A stretch of 35,348 nt of DNA from contig CALDYJ010000089.1 in the NCBI GenBank assembly GCA_937941095.1, positions 1 to 35,348 of the forward strand, written 5' to 3'. The stretch comes from an uncultured Saprospiraceae bacterium (GTDB lineage: Bacteria > Bacteroidota > Bacteroidia > Chitinophagales > Saprospiraceae). Position 1 is the first letter of the stretch; every line of letters begins with the position of its first letter. Shown here piece by piece: positions 1 to 10,665 of the stretch. The position numbers were made by a program, and so were the translations under genes. The notes under the pieces were generated by a model, which saw only the letters and a list, made by a program, of their open reading frames with translations, was not told the DNA's origin and searched no databases.

Positions 1-1
1 T

Positions 2-3000
2 GGGACTGTCGCAGATGTGGTTGTTTGTGGCGAGACTGTAAGTTGGGAACTTAACATTGAAGAGGCTGGAATTTTAACAATTGAGGAAATGCCCTATGGG
101 TTCACCTTTGAAGGTCTGAGCTCATCTGATTGTGGAGCCACCTTGATTTCTTCTACTCCCATTACCATCGATATTCCCGAAGCTTGCTCAATTATCTATG
201 AAGTAAAAGCTAATTGTGAATCTTTTATAATCGGAGATCCTGATCAAGGAGGAAATCCAGATACAACGTTCACCAGTACATTTACTTTTGAAGGAGAAGA
301 AATAATTCTAGACGTAATTGCTTCTATTAATGAACCCATCTTAAGTATTGAACTTGTTGCTGAAGAAACGAATCCAATGCCATTTGAACCTTTCAAAAGA
401 ATCATTCGAATTTGTCAAGATGGTACAGATGCTTATTTGATCGATGACTTGGAAGTTTGTTTTGATCAAAGTACCAGCATCCTCTTAAATTCGGTTTCAA
501 TACAATCAAGTTCTGGACTAATACCACTTACAATTGATGCAAACACCTGTATTAGTATTGCAACATCATTGTTTGTTCATGCGCTAGATAGACAAAACGC
601 CCCTACAGGATTCGAGGACGACAAATTAGAAGGACCATTCTCGGATACCACAAATTTTGCAGAGTGCATGTACCTAGAATTGGACCTCGAAATAAGTGCA
701 TGTGAAGAAGGTGATTACGAACAAACTATTTCTTCGACTTGGGCTTGTAATAATCAAAATTGCGCTTTACCAGATTCATTAGCATTGAATTCAAATCCTA
801 ATCCTGGAGAACCCAATTTGGAATTAACTTTCAAAGAAGCAAATGATAATGCTTGCATAAACGAAAACTTTAGATGGAAAGCCATCAATGTGAAAAATAC
901 TGGATCTGCTCCTGCGTCAAACATTAGTCTGTTTTTGAATATCGGGCCGGGTGGCCTCATGCAGTCAAATTCTAAAAATGCCTTTGATGCCGGTCAAATC
1001 ATTATGGTGGATACAAATAATTTGCAATCAACAATTGCTACAAATAATCTGAGTAGTACACTTTTTGATGTAAACGGGAGCCAAGCAGAATGCTTAACTA
1101 ATTTTTCAAATCTTGGGGGTTTAGATTTATCAACAAATTTTGAAGCAATCATTCCAATTACGCTTGAAGCAGGAGATAGCATTAGTATTTTGTTTCCAGA
1201 ATATTATTGTTGTGAATCTTCTTGTGGAGCAATAGATTCTTGGTTGCAAAGTTCTAGAAGTTGTGAGTATACAAATATATGCGGAAGCAGTTCTTATCTC
1301 ATACCTTGGCAAAATATAAATCCTTACTTTGATTACACCATTGCAACATCTTCTGTATTGCCAAATGATTTAGACGATGCCCAATCCTCATCACTGTCTT
1401 TAGATGTTACGGACTTTAGAGTTGGAACTTATTTACCCCAGCATAATATCCCTTTCAGTTTTTTTATGAGCGTCACCTTAGATTGTGGTTTAACTTACAA
1501 TGGTAATGCACAATTTTTTTTAGGTGATGGTTCCCTTGCAAGTCCTGATGTTTTGACTTATGATGCTAACAGTAAGGAACTTTATATAGAGTTTGGATTT
1601 CCTTTCGCCCATGATCAGGTACTTTTTCAGGAAGGAAGTTTTGCCTTAGATGTTACAGGTGAATGTGATGCCTGTGGTGGCGGACCAAAACTACTCGACA
1701 TTCAAGTTGGGCTTGTCCTAGGAGATAATTGCAACAACCCATGTGAATTATTGACGCAATGTTACACACATCTTGTTGACTTGCATTGTAGCAATTGCGA
1801 ATGGGAGGGAATCTCGCCCAACTCTTATTCAATTGAAAGAACAAATTTTGGTTTACAAGATTATAATAACGATGGTATTGCAGATAATAGTTCTTTGGCT
1901 TCAGCTAACAATCCTGACGTGAAAAAAAACAGGGCAACCATTGGAGACACTTTAAAAGGTCAATGGACGGCAATTGTGAACACCTCTGCCGCACATCCTA
2001 TTTGGAATTATGCTTACGCTCAAACAGTAATGAGTGGATTGACTGCTTCGAGATATGTTGAAGTATTTAAAGCTGAAATAGAAGTACACGATAAAAGTAC
2101 CGGAAATGTTTTGACCTGCAATAATGTTCCTTTTGATCAAGTCGGAATAGACGAAGCTAATTTTGATTTTTCACCAATAAGTATGTGCTTTAATGGATGT
2201 CCTGATTTGTGTGTCTTTGGCTATCAAGAAGGAGACAGCATTGTACTTTCCGCTTACTATACCATTATAGATACAGATATTTGTGCTTATCAAAATTCGA
2301 TGGATATTCAAGTAGCCACTGACATGTATGCTGCAGAAGTTTCCAATCCACCAGAAAATAATCCAAGTCCTTGTTCAACTTGCGATCCAATTATTCCTCC
2401 AACCTTTAGATGGACCTGCGAAAATTACTCAGGTTCATGGTATATGGTCAATCCATTTATGATCAGTGGGACTAATGGAGATCATGCTGCAATAGGATGC
2501 AATAGTCTTAGCGCATCTCAATCTTTTTATTGGTCTATTGGCGGTGTTTATGGAAATAACTTTCCTTTTGAATATAGGCCTCTGGCAATTACAGAGACGG
2601 TCTGGTTTACAGTTCCTCCAAATTGGATAGTGAATGAATGGTCTATTATTAATAGAGTTGGTGCAGGTGATGGCTCTAGTCAAGGTGGAAACAAAAGTAG
2701 GGTAGACGCAACCATTAATAATGCAATACCCGACGGTATAGATCCATCTCCAAATTTTGGTCAAGCAGGTTCAATAGCCTATCGCTTTGATCTAGAACAA
2801 TATTTTAATGACGGTACATTTACTGTTTCAGATGAAGGATCTGAATTGACGCTCATGGTCGAACTTACACCGACCTGTGAATTAGAAAATCTCAATGGGG
2901 ATTATACTCAACACCTTGCAGAATTCAAATGGCTCAACAACAACTCAAATTGTTTTTATGATCCATTCATACCATCCAAGGATAACATAAATTGGATAAA

Positions 3001-6000
3001 ACCCAACGTAGCTTTACAAGCTAATAAACAAACGATTCCAGTAGAATGTCCAACAATTGAATGGCCATTATCTGCCATTAATTTAAGTAATGGCCCTGCA
3101 GAAAATGCATTCTTATACATATCACCTAATCCCGCATTCACCATAAACGAAATTAGAGACAGCAATAATGTTGTCATCCCCAAATCTGGTTCTTTTTATT
3201 CGCTTAGTGTACTAGGTGCTAGAGATCAGTTGGACCTCATCATTGACGCTACTTTTAGTAGTTGCCAAAAAGATAGCATAAATGTATTCTTAGGATGGGA
3301 TTGTGATGCTTTGCCGACAGATATTTCTGATGCTTGTGATTTAGAAAACATCTGGTTATTCGCTGATCCCGGAGAAGCTTCATTGAAAATGTCTGTAATC
3401 GAACCAGCTGGTCCATTAAATATTGGTCTTTGTGACTCTGTGTATTTTGAATTTGGATTCAGAAACCTCGGAGATGCAAAAGCATTTAATTTGAACTCTT
3501 CTCTTTATTTACCGCTAGAAAACATAAATATAGTTCCTAATTCATTACAAATTGAATACCCTTGTGGATCTGGATATGTCAATTGGGCTTCTACTTACCC
3601 CCAAGGGCAGAGTACGATTCTAGGAAATTTATTCAAGTTCGATTTTACAAACGAATCAACACAGAATCCAAACATAGCTCCCATCGGTCAAGCCTTCGAA
3701 GACGGCCTTGTTTTTCCTACGATTAGTGAAACAGAAAATTGCTTCAATATAAAATTTGAAATGGTCCCAAATGGGGAATGTGGTTTTCAATCAAGTGGTG
3801 GAACAATCAGAACCATTTTTAAAGGTGACAATCCTTGTGGTGTTTTTGATGATCCGGCAGGAGAAATTTCTACAGGAATTCAAAACACAACAACAATAAA
3901 AATACTTGGTTCTGATCCGTATGAAGTGGCTCTTAATGCATCAATTGATCCAGTTATTAATGCCTGTGTAGAATATCCAGTAATTGATTTTACTTTGGAG
4001 TTATTAGACGATACTTTAACTGGGCCTAATGATAGTATCATGATTCTGCTCCCATTAGGATTAACACATGAATCCAATTCTCTAAACCTTCCGCTAACAG
4101 AAAATATTCAAGGTGGCATTAAAACTTTATCATTCCCAATTGATCCTCCAATTGCCTTAAATGAAGTTTTAAATGTACAATTTGTATTATCTACTTTACC
4201 TGAATTGATGGACTGCGAACAAGAAATAATTTCCATTCGTTCTTCGACTGCTGAGGAGTTGATCTGTGCTAGTAATGACTCCGGTGATCCTTGCTTTGTC
4301 AATACTTTTACCGCCGTTGAAGAGTTATTCGTACAATTTGATAAACCAGATTTTGAAATTGAGATTAAATCTGCTCAAGCTGATTGTGGATCAGATTCCT
4401 TAAATACTGAACTAATATTTATGCTTAGGAATATTTTTTCTGAAGACATTCAAGCAGATCAAAAAATTAAGATTGATGTTTATGCTAATCCGAATAATGA
4501 TTGCCAGAATGTATCGAATGATTCCATTACCAGTTTTTACATTAATGGACCATTGCCAGCTGGGGCAGAGATTGAATACATTCAAAATGTTTTGTTGCCT
4601 CCATCCCTCTGTAATATTGAATTGAGACTGATAGATTGTGTGTGCACCGATTTCATTTCTGATTGTGAAAAGATAGAAATATTCCTTCCCTCAATTGCTG
4701 ATACGACTGTCTGTTCTGAGGAAATGTTTCAAGTGGAAACATGTGAAAATCCAAACTTTACTTACCAATGGTCGGCATTAGGAAGTGCTGATATTCTTTG
4801 GTTGGATGATCCAAGCATTCACAACCCAAGCATTAGTGTACCAAACATTAATGGAGTCTTAGAAGTTTATGAATTTGAAGTGGAAGTAAGACTAAACCCA
4901 ACTTGTAGTTTGCTGGATACCCTAAAAGTTTTTGTGGTGCCTAGCTTTGAAATCTTACAAGTTGAAACTTTGTGTCAGGGAGACTCACTGATAATGGCAG
5001 ATACTACCTTCAAAACAACAGGAGCTTATACCATTCAATTGCCTACTTCTCAAGCCTGTGATTCTGTGATCAGTTTGGATCTAACAGTCTTTGATTCTTA
5101 TGCTTTAGTGCTTACTGATTCTTTATGCCAGGGTGATTCTTATCTTGTAGGAGATTCTATCTATACAGAAACCGGAAGTTATAGTGACACTCTTTTAACG
5201 GTTGATGCTTGCGATTCTATTGTGAATTTGAACTTGACTGTTTTCCCTTTTTTTAATATTGACTCAAGTGCTTTTATCTGCGAAGGTGATTCAATTGTTG
5301 TCGGCTCTAATGTTTATACATCTACCGGTAGCTACTCTGATTTATTGCAGACTAGCCATAACTGTGACTCTTTAATTAATTTAGATCTTACAGTCTATCC
5401 TTCGTATGAATTTTTCCTTACGGAAAATATTTGTGTGGGAGATTCAATAAAAATTGGAGATACATCATTTGTCAATACTGGACTTCATGAATTGATTTTA
5501 AAAACCTTCGACAGTTGTGATTCTATTTTTCATTTAGACCTCACCGTAAATGAAACTTATTACATCGAATTAGAGGAAGAAATCTGTGAAGGATCATTTT
5601 TTGAAATAGGAGATTCTACTTATACAAAAACAAATTATTATTTAGATACCTTATCCAGCTCTTTTGGATGTGATTCCATTATATCCTTAAACTTAATGGT
5701 CCACGAAATTTTTGATACCCTACTGATTGAAGAAATTTGTGAAGGAGATTCGCTGCATGTCGGAAACACTTTTTACAAGTCAAGTGGTTCATATGAAGAT
5801 ACCTTACTTACTTCTTTTGGATGTGATTCCATTATACGTTTAGACCTCAGTGTGAATGGTAGCTTTGACACCCTTATTAATTATTCGTTTTGTCAAGGCG
5901 ACTCACTGTTATTCGGTGGAGAATTCTTGGATAGCACAGGTGTTTATGTAGATTCATTATTCAATCAAAACAATTGCGATTCCATCATAAGTTTGGACTT

Positions 6001-9000
6001 AATTGTTTTTTCTTCTTATCAAATTGAATTGGAAAAAATGATTTGTGAAGGACAAAGTTTTGCTGTAGGTGACTCCATTTACACTGAATCAAATTTTTAC
6101 ACTGATACCCTAAGTACATTTGAAGGTTGCGATTCAATCATCGCCTTAAATCTAATTGTGGCAGATGTTTTAATTCATGACATCGATTCGATTATATGTG
6201 AAGGAGAATTCATTTCTATTGGCACTTCAAATTATTCTACGCAAGGAATATATTCTGATACTTTAGTTTCTTCAGCACTATGTGATTCCATTGTAAATTT
6301 AAACCTGCAAGTTGAATTACCTGTTATTGATACACTTAATGTTGATCTTTGTGGAGGGGATTCTATTCTTTTCGGAAATGAATATTTTATGGAACCAGGC
6401 ATATACATAGATTCATTTTTAAGTCTTGCTTCTTGTGATTCCATTTGGGTTCTTAATTTAAACGTTTCAGAACACGATTTTTCAAGTACTTCCACTTACT
6501 TATGCGAAGGAGATAGTGTAATTATTAATGGCCTTGCTATTTTTTCAGATACTCTATTTATAGATAGTCTTATTGCTGAAAACTCATGTGACAGCATTCA
6601 TATTGATAGTTTTATATTTTATCCAAAGCTTGAAATTGAAGATGTGTTAATCAACCTCTGTTTAGGAGACACCTTTGAGTTAATGGGCATAGAAGTCTTT
6701 GAAGAAGGCATCTTTGTAGATAGTCTTTTAAACAAAAATTCTTGTGATTCTATCATTACTTATGTAGTAAATGTTGTAGATGTAAAGAGAGATTCTTTTT
6801 ATTATGAATTTTGTGAAGGCGATAGCGTTTTTCTAAATAACTTTTTCTATTTCCAAGATACCATTATGCATGACACCATTCTGAGTCAAAATGCATGTGA
6901 TTCGATTGCTAGCCACATTCTTTCTTTAAAAGCTATATATTTTAATTCAGACACTACGCACATTTGTAGAGGAGATAGTATTTTATTTAATGATGCCTGG
7001 TTGAAAAATGAAGCTTTTTATGCAGATACATTGTTGCGTACTAATCAATGTGATAGTATAATAAGCTTACAAGTTTACGTCTTAGATGATTATCTTTTAG
7101 AGGATTCAATCTATTTATGTTTAGGGGATAGCATCTTTTTAGCTGAGCAATATTTCTTTGCAGATACTGTGCTTGTGGATAGCATGTCTACAAGTCTAGG
7201 TTGTGATAGCCTAAACATTATACATGTCCTTTTTTATGAAAATACAGGAGTGTTAGTAGAAGAAATAGAATTATGTCTTGGAGACAGTATTCAATTTGGT
7301 GACCAAGTGTTTTATGAATCTGGCATTTATACAGATTCATTAGCTTCAATTTTTGCTTGTGACTCGATCATACAATATCATTTTGAATTTATAAACAATT
7401 TCAAGGATACGATTAATATGAATGCTTGTCAAGGAGATTCTATCTTGATCGGACTCACTTATTATTTTGAAGAAACGCAGTGGAGCGATACACTTATGTC
7501 AAGCTTAGGATGCGACAGTATATTGTATTATGATTTAGGTTTTAATGCAAATTTGTATACTGAAGATAGTTTGTATTTAACAAATGGGGATAGTGTTTTT
7601 TTAGGAGGTGGATACCAAAGTGAAGCCGGCGTTTACCTAGACAGTTTACAAAGCATCCAAGGTTGCGATTCGATTCATACTGTAAGTTTATTCTTTCAAG
7701 AAAATATATTCAATGAAATTGAGTATCATTTGTGTGAAGGCGAGTTTTTAGAAATTAAAAATTTGTTGATTGAAGGTGATACCATCATCATGGATACCTT
7801 GGTAAATACTCTTGGTCAGGATAGTATAGTCAGTCATCTAATTGTTTTTCATCCAAGCTATCCTGAGAATAATGTCTACTTAGAAATATGCGAAGGTGAT
7901 TCAGTGTGGTATAATGATCAATATTATTTTGAATCAAGAAACTTTATAGATTCACTTTATACTTCTTTTGCCTGTGATTCATTTACTGTTGTAGAGATTG
8001 TCGTTAATACCTCTGAAAAAGCTATCCAAAATCTCCAACTTTGTGTTGGAGAAAGCTTCGAATTTCAGGGCGAGCTCATTACAAATTCAGGTTTGCACTT
8101 AGATACTTTTACAAACCAGTTTGGCTGCGACAGTATTATTGGTTTGGATATTATCTTTTTAAACACTTTTAATTCAACAGAAGAACTTTTCTTTTGTGAA
8201 GGGGAGGTTTTCGAATTTGAAAACATATTGATTTATCAAGACACCGTAGTGTTTGATACTTTGTTGAGTATAAATGAATGTGACAGCATCATTGAAAAAT
8301 CAATATTTTTCTCGGATGCTTATGAAAGCGAACTATTGAATTATGTAATTTGTGATTCAGATTCTTTGCTCATTGATACTTTTGTGATGATCGAAGCAGG
8401 TCTTTATGAATTGATCTTAAGTACTGAAAATAATTGCGATTCCATACTTCTTATAAATTTGGAAACAAGACCTACGTATCAAGATACTTTCTACTACCAG
8501 ATTTGTTCAGGTGAAGAAATTTTGGTCGGAGGTCAAATTTATGACCAAGGCGGCGTATTTGTAGATAGTTTAAACGCTAACTCAAATTGCGACAGTGTGG
8601 TAGTTTCTTTCATTGAACAAACTGAATTTATCCAAGTTTATGAAGAACTGTCTATTTGCGCTCCAGACAGTATATTGATTGATGGCCTTTATTATACAGA
8701 GTCAACTTTATTTGTGGATACCATCAAAAACAATGAATCCTGTGACTCAATTTTACAATTGAATCTAGTCGTATATGAGGAGCATATTTCTTCGACGGAA
8801 GTTTTCATTTGCGAAGGAGAATCTTACTCGATTAATGGTCAAGCCGAAAATGTGACTGGGATCTATTTTGATTCCTTATTAAATATTTATGGCTGTGATT
8901 CTATTGTTGAAATAAATCTAAGTATTATACCCTTGACTGAAGACAGTATTTTTATTACCATTTGTGAAGGAGAGAACTATGAGTTTTTCGGAGAGACTTT

Positions 9001-10453
9001 AGCGCTAGATGGAACCTACCAAGAAGTCTTAGGCAATTCCTATGGTTGCGACAGCACAATAGTATTGTCCTTAGAAGTAATCCTGCCTGTAGAAACTTTT
9101 TTGTCTAAAGAAATTTGTTTTGGAGAATCTTATGTGTTAGGGTCAGAAGTTTTATCACAAAGTGGGGATTATGTTTTGCAAGAGCAAAGTTCAAGTGATT
9201 GTGATAGCATAGTTTATTTGGATCTGATTGTTTTAGAAGATTTGAGCTATTCATTCGAAAATCAAATATGTGAAGGAGATGTTTATCAAATGGGTGCATT
9301 AAGCTTAACACAAACTGGAATCTATTCAGATATGTATACGAGTTATAAAGGTTGTGATAGCCTAGTGACCGTACACCTTACGGTTGGCGAAAGCATATAT
9401 AGTTCTGCACTTTATTATTTATGCGATGATGAAAGCATAGAAGTAAATGGACAAGAATACAATAGTCCACAAATATTTTATGATACATTGATTTCTACTT
9501 ACGGTTGTGATAGTATTGTACAGCATCAATTAAAAGAAGCGAGCTCTTATAAATTAAACATAGAGAAGATGCTTTGTGAAGGGGATAGTATGAGTATTGG
9601 GGACGAAATATATTTTGAAACAGGTGTTTATGAAAAAATTCTTAAAAGTCAATTAGGCTGTGATAGCATTATTGTTTTAGAATTAGAGTTTACTCAAGAT
9701 GCCTCTTTGGCTTTTGTAGATACGCTTATCTGTGCCGGCGAGACGCTTCAACTAAGTGCACATTCCAGTGGACCAATTTCTTGGTATCCGACAGATGGCT
9801 TAAGTTGTTCAAATTGCGAGCGCCCATCATTGACAGCAATTAATGACATCACTTATACTGCTGAACTTTATAATTGCGAGGGAGAGCTTGAAGAAATGAA
9901 AATTGACATTCAAGTCGAAAAAGTCCCAAGCTTGGATTATGAACCAGAGATCGAAGCCATAAAAGGAACTAGTGTATTGTTAGAAGCTTTCCCAGATGAT
10001 TTTAATAGTAAAGTCAATTGGTTCAGCCTAGAAGGAGATACCTTGTGTCTCGACTGCATTTCTTACGAAGTTGAAGCTTTAGAAAGTACAATGTATTTAG
10101 TAGAAGTTGTAGATCAGCATGGTTGTAATAAGCTTGAATATTTATCTTTAAAAGTATTAGACCAATGTGAAAACGCAAGTTTGAAAATCCCTAATTTCTT
10201 CAGTCCAAATGAAGATGGTTTTAATGACGATTTTAGAATTCGAGCTCAAAATATTTTAAAGTTAGGGGCCTTGAAAATTTTTAATCGCTGGGGCCAACTT
10301 GTTTTCGAAACAGACAATCCAAGCAATGAAAGATGGAAAGGAAAATTTAAAGGTGAGGCCTTAAGCAAAGGAGTTTATGTTTATTTTCTAGAAGTACATT
10401 GCTTAAATGATGAAATAAAAATCTATTCTGGCAATGTCACAATTCTAAATTAA
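2..10453 (+). CDS. Giant T9SS type B (CHU_C) adhesin-like protein, 5' end missing
   Basis: The reading frame is open to the window edge (the codons before the first possible GTG at 17 are all sense), so the true start lies upstream and the protein exceeds 3480 residues. Residue numbers here count from that GTG. Residues 1 to about 1550 hold beta-rich domains with patterns like 'NTGSAPASNISLFL' and 'LSNGPAENAFLYI', which resemble DUF11-type surface domains. An Ig/PKD-like domain follows (about 1560-1640), then 31 tandem ~51-residue repeats with paired cysteines (about 1652-3236), two short Ig-like domains (motif 'SWYPTDGLSCSNC'), and from about 3384 a gliding-associated C-terminal domain (motifs 'FFSPNEDGFND', 'IFNRWGQLVFE', 'KGVYVYFLEV'). 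CHU_C domains are known T9SS type B sorting signals, usually dependent on a PorP/SprF partner, which is not visible here. Surface adhesion or gliding is inferred; no catalytic domain is recognised. Confidence is high for a T9SS cargo and low for a specific role. Confidence 0.9.
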   Translation, partial: GTVADVVVCGETVSWELNIEEAGILTIEEMPYGFTFEGLSSSDCGATLISSTPITIDIPEACSIIYEVKANCESFIIGDPDQGGNPDTTFTSTFTFEGEEIILDVIASINEPILSIELVAEETNPMPFEPFKRIIRICQDGTDAYLIDDLEVCFDQSTSILLNSVSIQSSSGLIPLTIDANTCISIATSLFVHALDRQNAPTGFEDDKLEGPFSDTTNFAECMYLELDLEISACEEGDYEQTISSTWACNNQNCALPDSLALNSNPNPGEPNLELTFKEANDNACINENFRWKAINVKNTGSAPASNISLFLNIGPGGLMQSNSKNAFDAGQIIMVDTNNLQSTIATNNLSSTLFDVNGSQAECLTNFSNLGGLDLSTNFEAIIPITLEAGDSISILFPEYYCCESSCGAIDSWLQSSRSCEYTNICGSSSYLIPWQNINPYFDYTIATSSVLPNDLDDAQSSSLSLDVTDFRVGTYLPQHNIPFSFFMSVTLDCGLTYNGNAQFFLGDGSLASPDVLTYDANSKELYIEFGFPFAHDQVLFQEGSFALDVTGECDACGGGPKLLDIQVGLVLGDNCNNPCELLTQCYTHLVDLHCSNCEWEGISPNSYSIERTNFGLQDYNNDGIADNSSLASANNPDVKKNRATIGDTLKGQWTAIVNTSAAHPIWNYAYAQTVMSGLTASRYVEVFKAEIEVHDKSTGNVLTCNNVPFDQVGIDEANFDFSPISMCFNGCPDLCVFGYQEGDSIVLSAYYTIIDTDICAYQNSMDIQVATDMYAAEVSNPPENNPSPCSTCDPIIPPTFRWTCENYSGSWYMVNPFMISGTNGDHAAIGCNSLSASQSFYWSIGGVYGNNFPFEYRPLAITETVWFTVPPNWIVNEWSIINRVGAGDGSSQGGNKSRVDATINNAIPDGIDPSPNFGQAGSIAYRFDLEQYFNDGTFTVSDEGSELTLMVELTPTCELENLNGDYTQHLAEFKWLNNNSNCFYDPFIPSKDNINWIKPNVALQANKQTIPVECPTIEWPLSAINLSNGPAENAFLYISPNPAFTINEIRDSNNVVIPKSGSFYSLSVLGARDQLDLIIDATFSSCQKDSINVFLGWDCDALPTDISDACDLENIWLFADPGEASLKMSVIEPAGPLNIGLCDSVYFEFGFRNLGDAKAFNLNSSLYLPLENINIVPNSLQIEYPCGSGYVNWASTYPQGQSTILGNLFKFDFTNESTQNPNIAPIGQAFEDGLVFPTISETENCFNIKFEMVPNGECGFQSSGGTIRTIFKGDNPCGVFDDPAGEISTGIQNTTTIKILGSDPYEVALNASIDPVINACVEYPVIDFTLELLDDTLTGPNDSIMILLPLGLTHESNSLNLPLTENIQGGIKTLSFPIDPPIALNEVLNVQFVLSTLPELMDCEQEIISIRSSTAEELICASNDSGDPCFVNTFTAVEELFVQFDKPDFEIEIKSAQADCGSDSLNTELIFMLRNIFSEDIQADQKIKIDVYANPNNDCQNVSNDSITSFYINGPLPAGAEIEYIQNVLLPPSLCNIELRLIDCVCTDFISDCEKIEIFLPSIADTTVCSEEMFQVETCENPNFTYQWSALGSADILWLDDPSIHNPSISVPNINGVLEVYEFEVEVRLNPTCSLLDTLKVFVVPSFEILQVETLCQGDSLIMADTTFKTTGAYTIQLPTSQACDSVISLDLTVFDSYALVLTDSLCQGDSYLVGDSIYTETGSYSDTLLTVDACDSIVNLNLTVFPFFNIDSSAFICEGDSIVVGSNVYTSTGSYSDLLQTSHNCDSLINLDLTVYPSYEFFLTENICVGDSIKIGDTSFVNTGLHELILKTFDSCDSIFHLDLTVNETYYIELEEEICEGSFFEIGDSTYTKTNYYLDTLSSSFGCDSIISLNLMVHEIFDTLLIEEICEGDSLHVGNTFYKSSGSYEDTLLTSFGCDSIIRLDLSVNGSFDTLINYSFCQGDSLLFGGEFLDSTGVYVDSLFNQNNCDSIISLDLIVFSSYQIELEKMICEGQSFAVGDSIYTESNFYTDTLSTFEGCDSIIALNLIVADVLIHDIDSIICEGEFISIGTSNYSTQGIYSDTLVSSALCDSIVNLNLQVELPVIDTLNVDLCGGDSILFGNEYFMEPGIYIDSFLSLASCDSIWVLNLNVSEHDFSSTSTYLCEGDSVIINGLAIFSDTLFIDSLIAENSCDSIHIDSFIFYPKLEIEDVLINLCLGDTFELMGIEVFEEGIFVDSLLNKNSCDSIITYVVNVVDVKRDSFYYEFCEGDSVFLNNFFYFQDTIMHDTILSQNACDSIASHILSLKAIYFNSDTTHICRGDSILFNDAWLKNEAFYADTLLRTNQCDSIISLQVYVLDDYLLEDSIYLCLGDSIFLAEQYFFADTVLVDSMSTSLGCDSLNIIHVLFYENTGVLVEEIELCLGDSIQFGDQVFYESGIYTDSLASIFACDSIIQYHFEFINNFKDTINMNACQGDSILIGLTYYFEETQWSDTLMSSLGCDSILYYDLGFNANLYTEDSLYLTNGDSVFLGGGYQSEAGVYLDSLQSIQGCDSIHTVSLFFQENIFNEIEYHLCEGEFLEIKNLLIEGDTIIMDTLVNTLGQDSIVSHLIVFHPSYPENNVYLEICEGDSVWYNDQYYFESRNFIDSLYTSFACDSFTVVEIVVNTSEKAIQNLQLCVGESFEFQGELITNSGLHLDTFTNQFGCDSIIGLDIIFLNTFNSTEELFFCEGEVFEFENILIYQDTVVFDTLLSINECDSIIEKSIFFSDAYESELLNYVICDSDSLLIDTFVMIEAGLYELILSTENNCDSILLINLETRPTYQDTFYYQICSGEEILVGGQIYDQGGVFVDSLNANSNCDSVVVSFIEQTEFIQVYEELSICAPDSILIDGLYYTESTLFVDTIKNNESCDSILQLNLVVYEEHISSTEVFICEGESYSINGQAENVTGIYFDSLLNIYGCDSIVEINLSIIPLTEDSIFITICEGENYEFFGETLALDGTYQEVLGNSYGCDSTIVLSLEVILPVETFLSKEICFGESYVLGSEVLSQSGDYVLQEQSSSDCDSIVYLDLIVLEDLSYSFENQICEGDVYQMGALSLTQTGIYSDMYTSYKGCDSLVTVHLTVGESIYSSALYYLCDDESIEVNGQEYNSPQIFYDTLISTYGCDSIVQHQLKEASSYKLNIEKMLCEGDSMSIGDEIYFETGVYEKILKSQLGCDSIIVLELEFTQDASLAFVDTLICAGETLQLSAHSSGPISWYPTDGLSCSNCERPSLTAINDITYTAELYNCEGELEEMKIDIQVEKVPSLDYEPEIEAIKGTSVLLEAFPDDFNSKVNWFSLEGDTLCLDCISYEVEALESTMYLVEVVDQHGCNKLEYLSLKVLDQCENASLKIPNFFSPNEDGFNDDFRIRAQNILKLGALKIFNRWGQLVFETDNPSNERWKGKFKGEALSKGVYVYFLEVHCLNDEIKIYSGNVTILN
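4970..9724 (+). repeat. 31 tandem ~153-bp units encoding two-cysteine 'CxGDS...CDSI' repeats
   Basis: Inside the giant gene, 31 consecutive units of about 51 codons follow the pattern (L/I)C-E-G-D-S-x-x-x-G...G-x-Y-x-D-[ST]-L...G-C-D-S-I-I-x-L-x-L-x-V. I counted the units by aligning the 'CEGDS' and 'CDSI' positions. The protein pattern is strongly kept while the DNA has diverged, so the array is old and under selection rather than a recent slippage product. Two cysteines per unit, about 28 residues apart, suggest one disulfide per unit. Unit 18 lacks the first cysteine and unit 19 lacks the second. From memory, similar 'CDS-T/I-V' repeats occur in other Saprospirales surface proteins; I know of no assigned function. 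Confidence 0.88.
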
Positions 10454-10665
10454 ACCATTTAAAAAAGTCAATAGTTTTTAATAATAAATCATTTTTCTAA
10501 TGATTCTGAAAGGCTTACAAAAAGACTCCCTTAAACAAATCATCTTTTAACGGTCGTATTAAAATTCATGGGATTTCATATTGTCTTTCTTAGTAAAAGT
10601 TTTAATAAGAAAATCCGAAAAATAAAGAAATATTTTTTATTTTAGGGAAAGAACCTTTTAGACTA

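Noticed and set aside
10588..10608. AT-rich interrupted palindrome CTTAGTAAAA-G-TTTTAATAAG upstream of the DUF1800 gene
   Set aside because: It has one mismatch, almost no loop and only A/T pairs at the centre; it could arise by chance in AT-rich DNA and lacks the form of a terminator.
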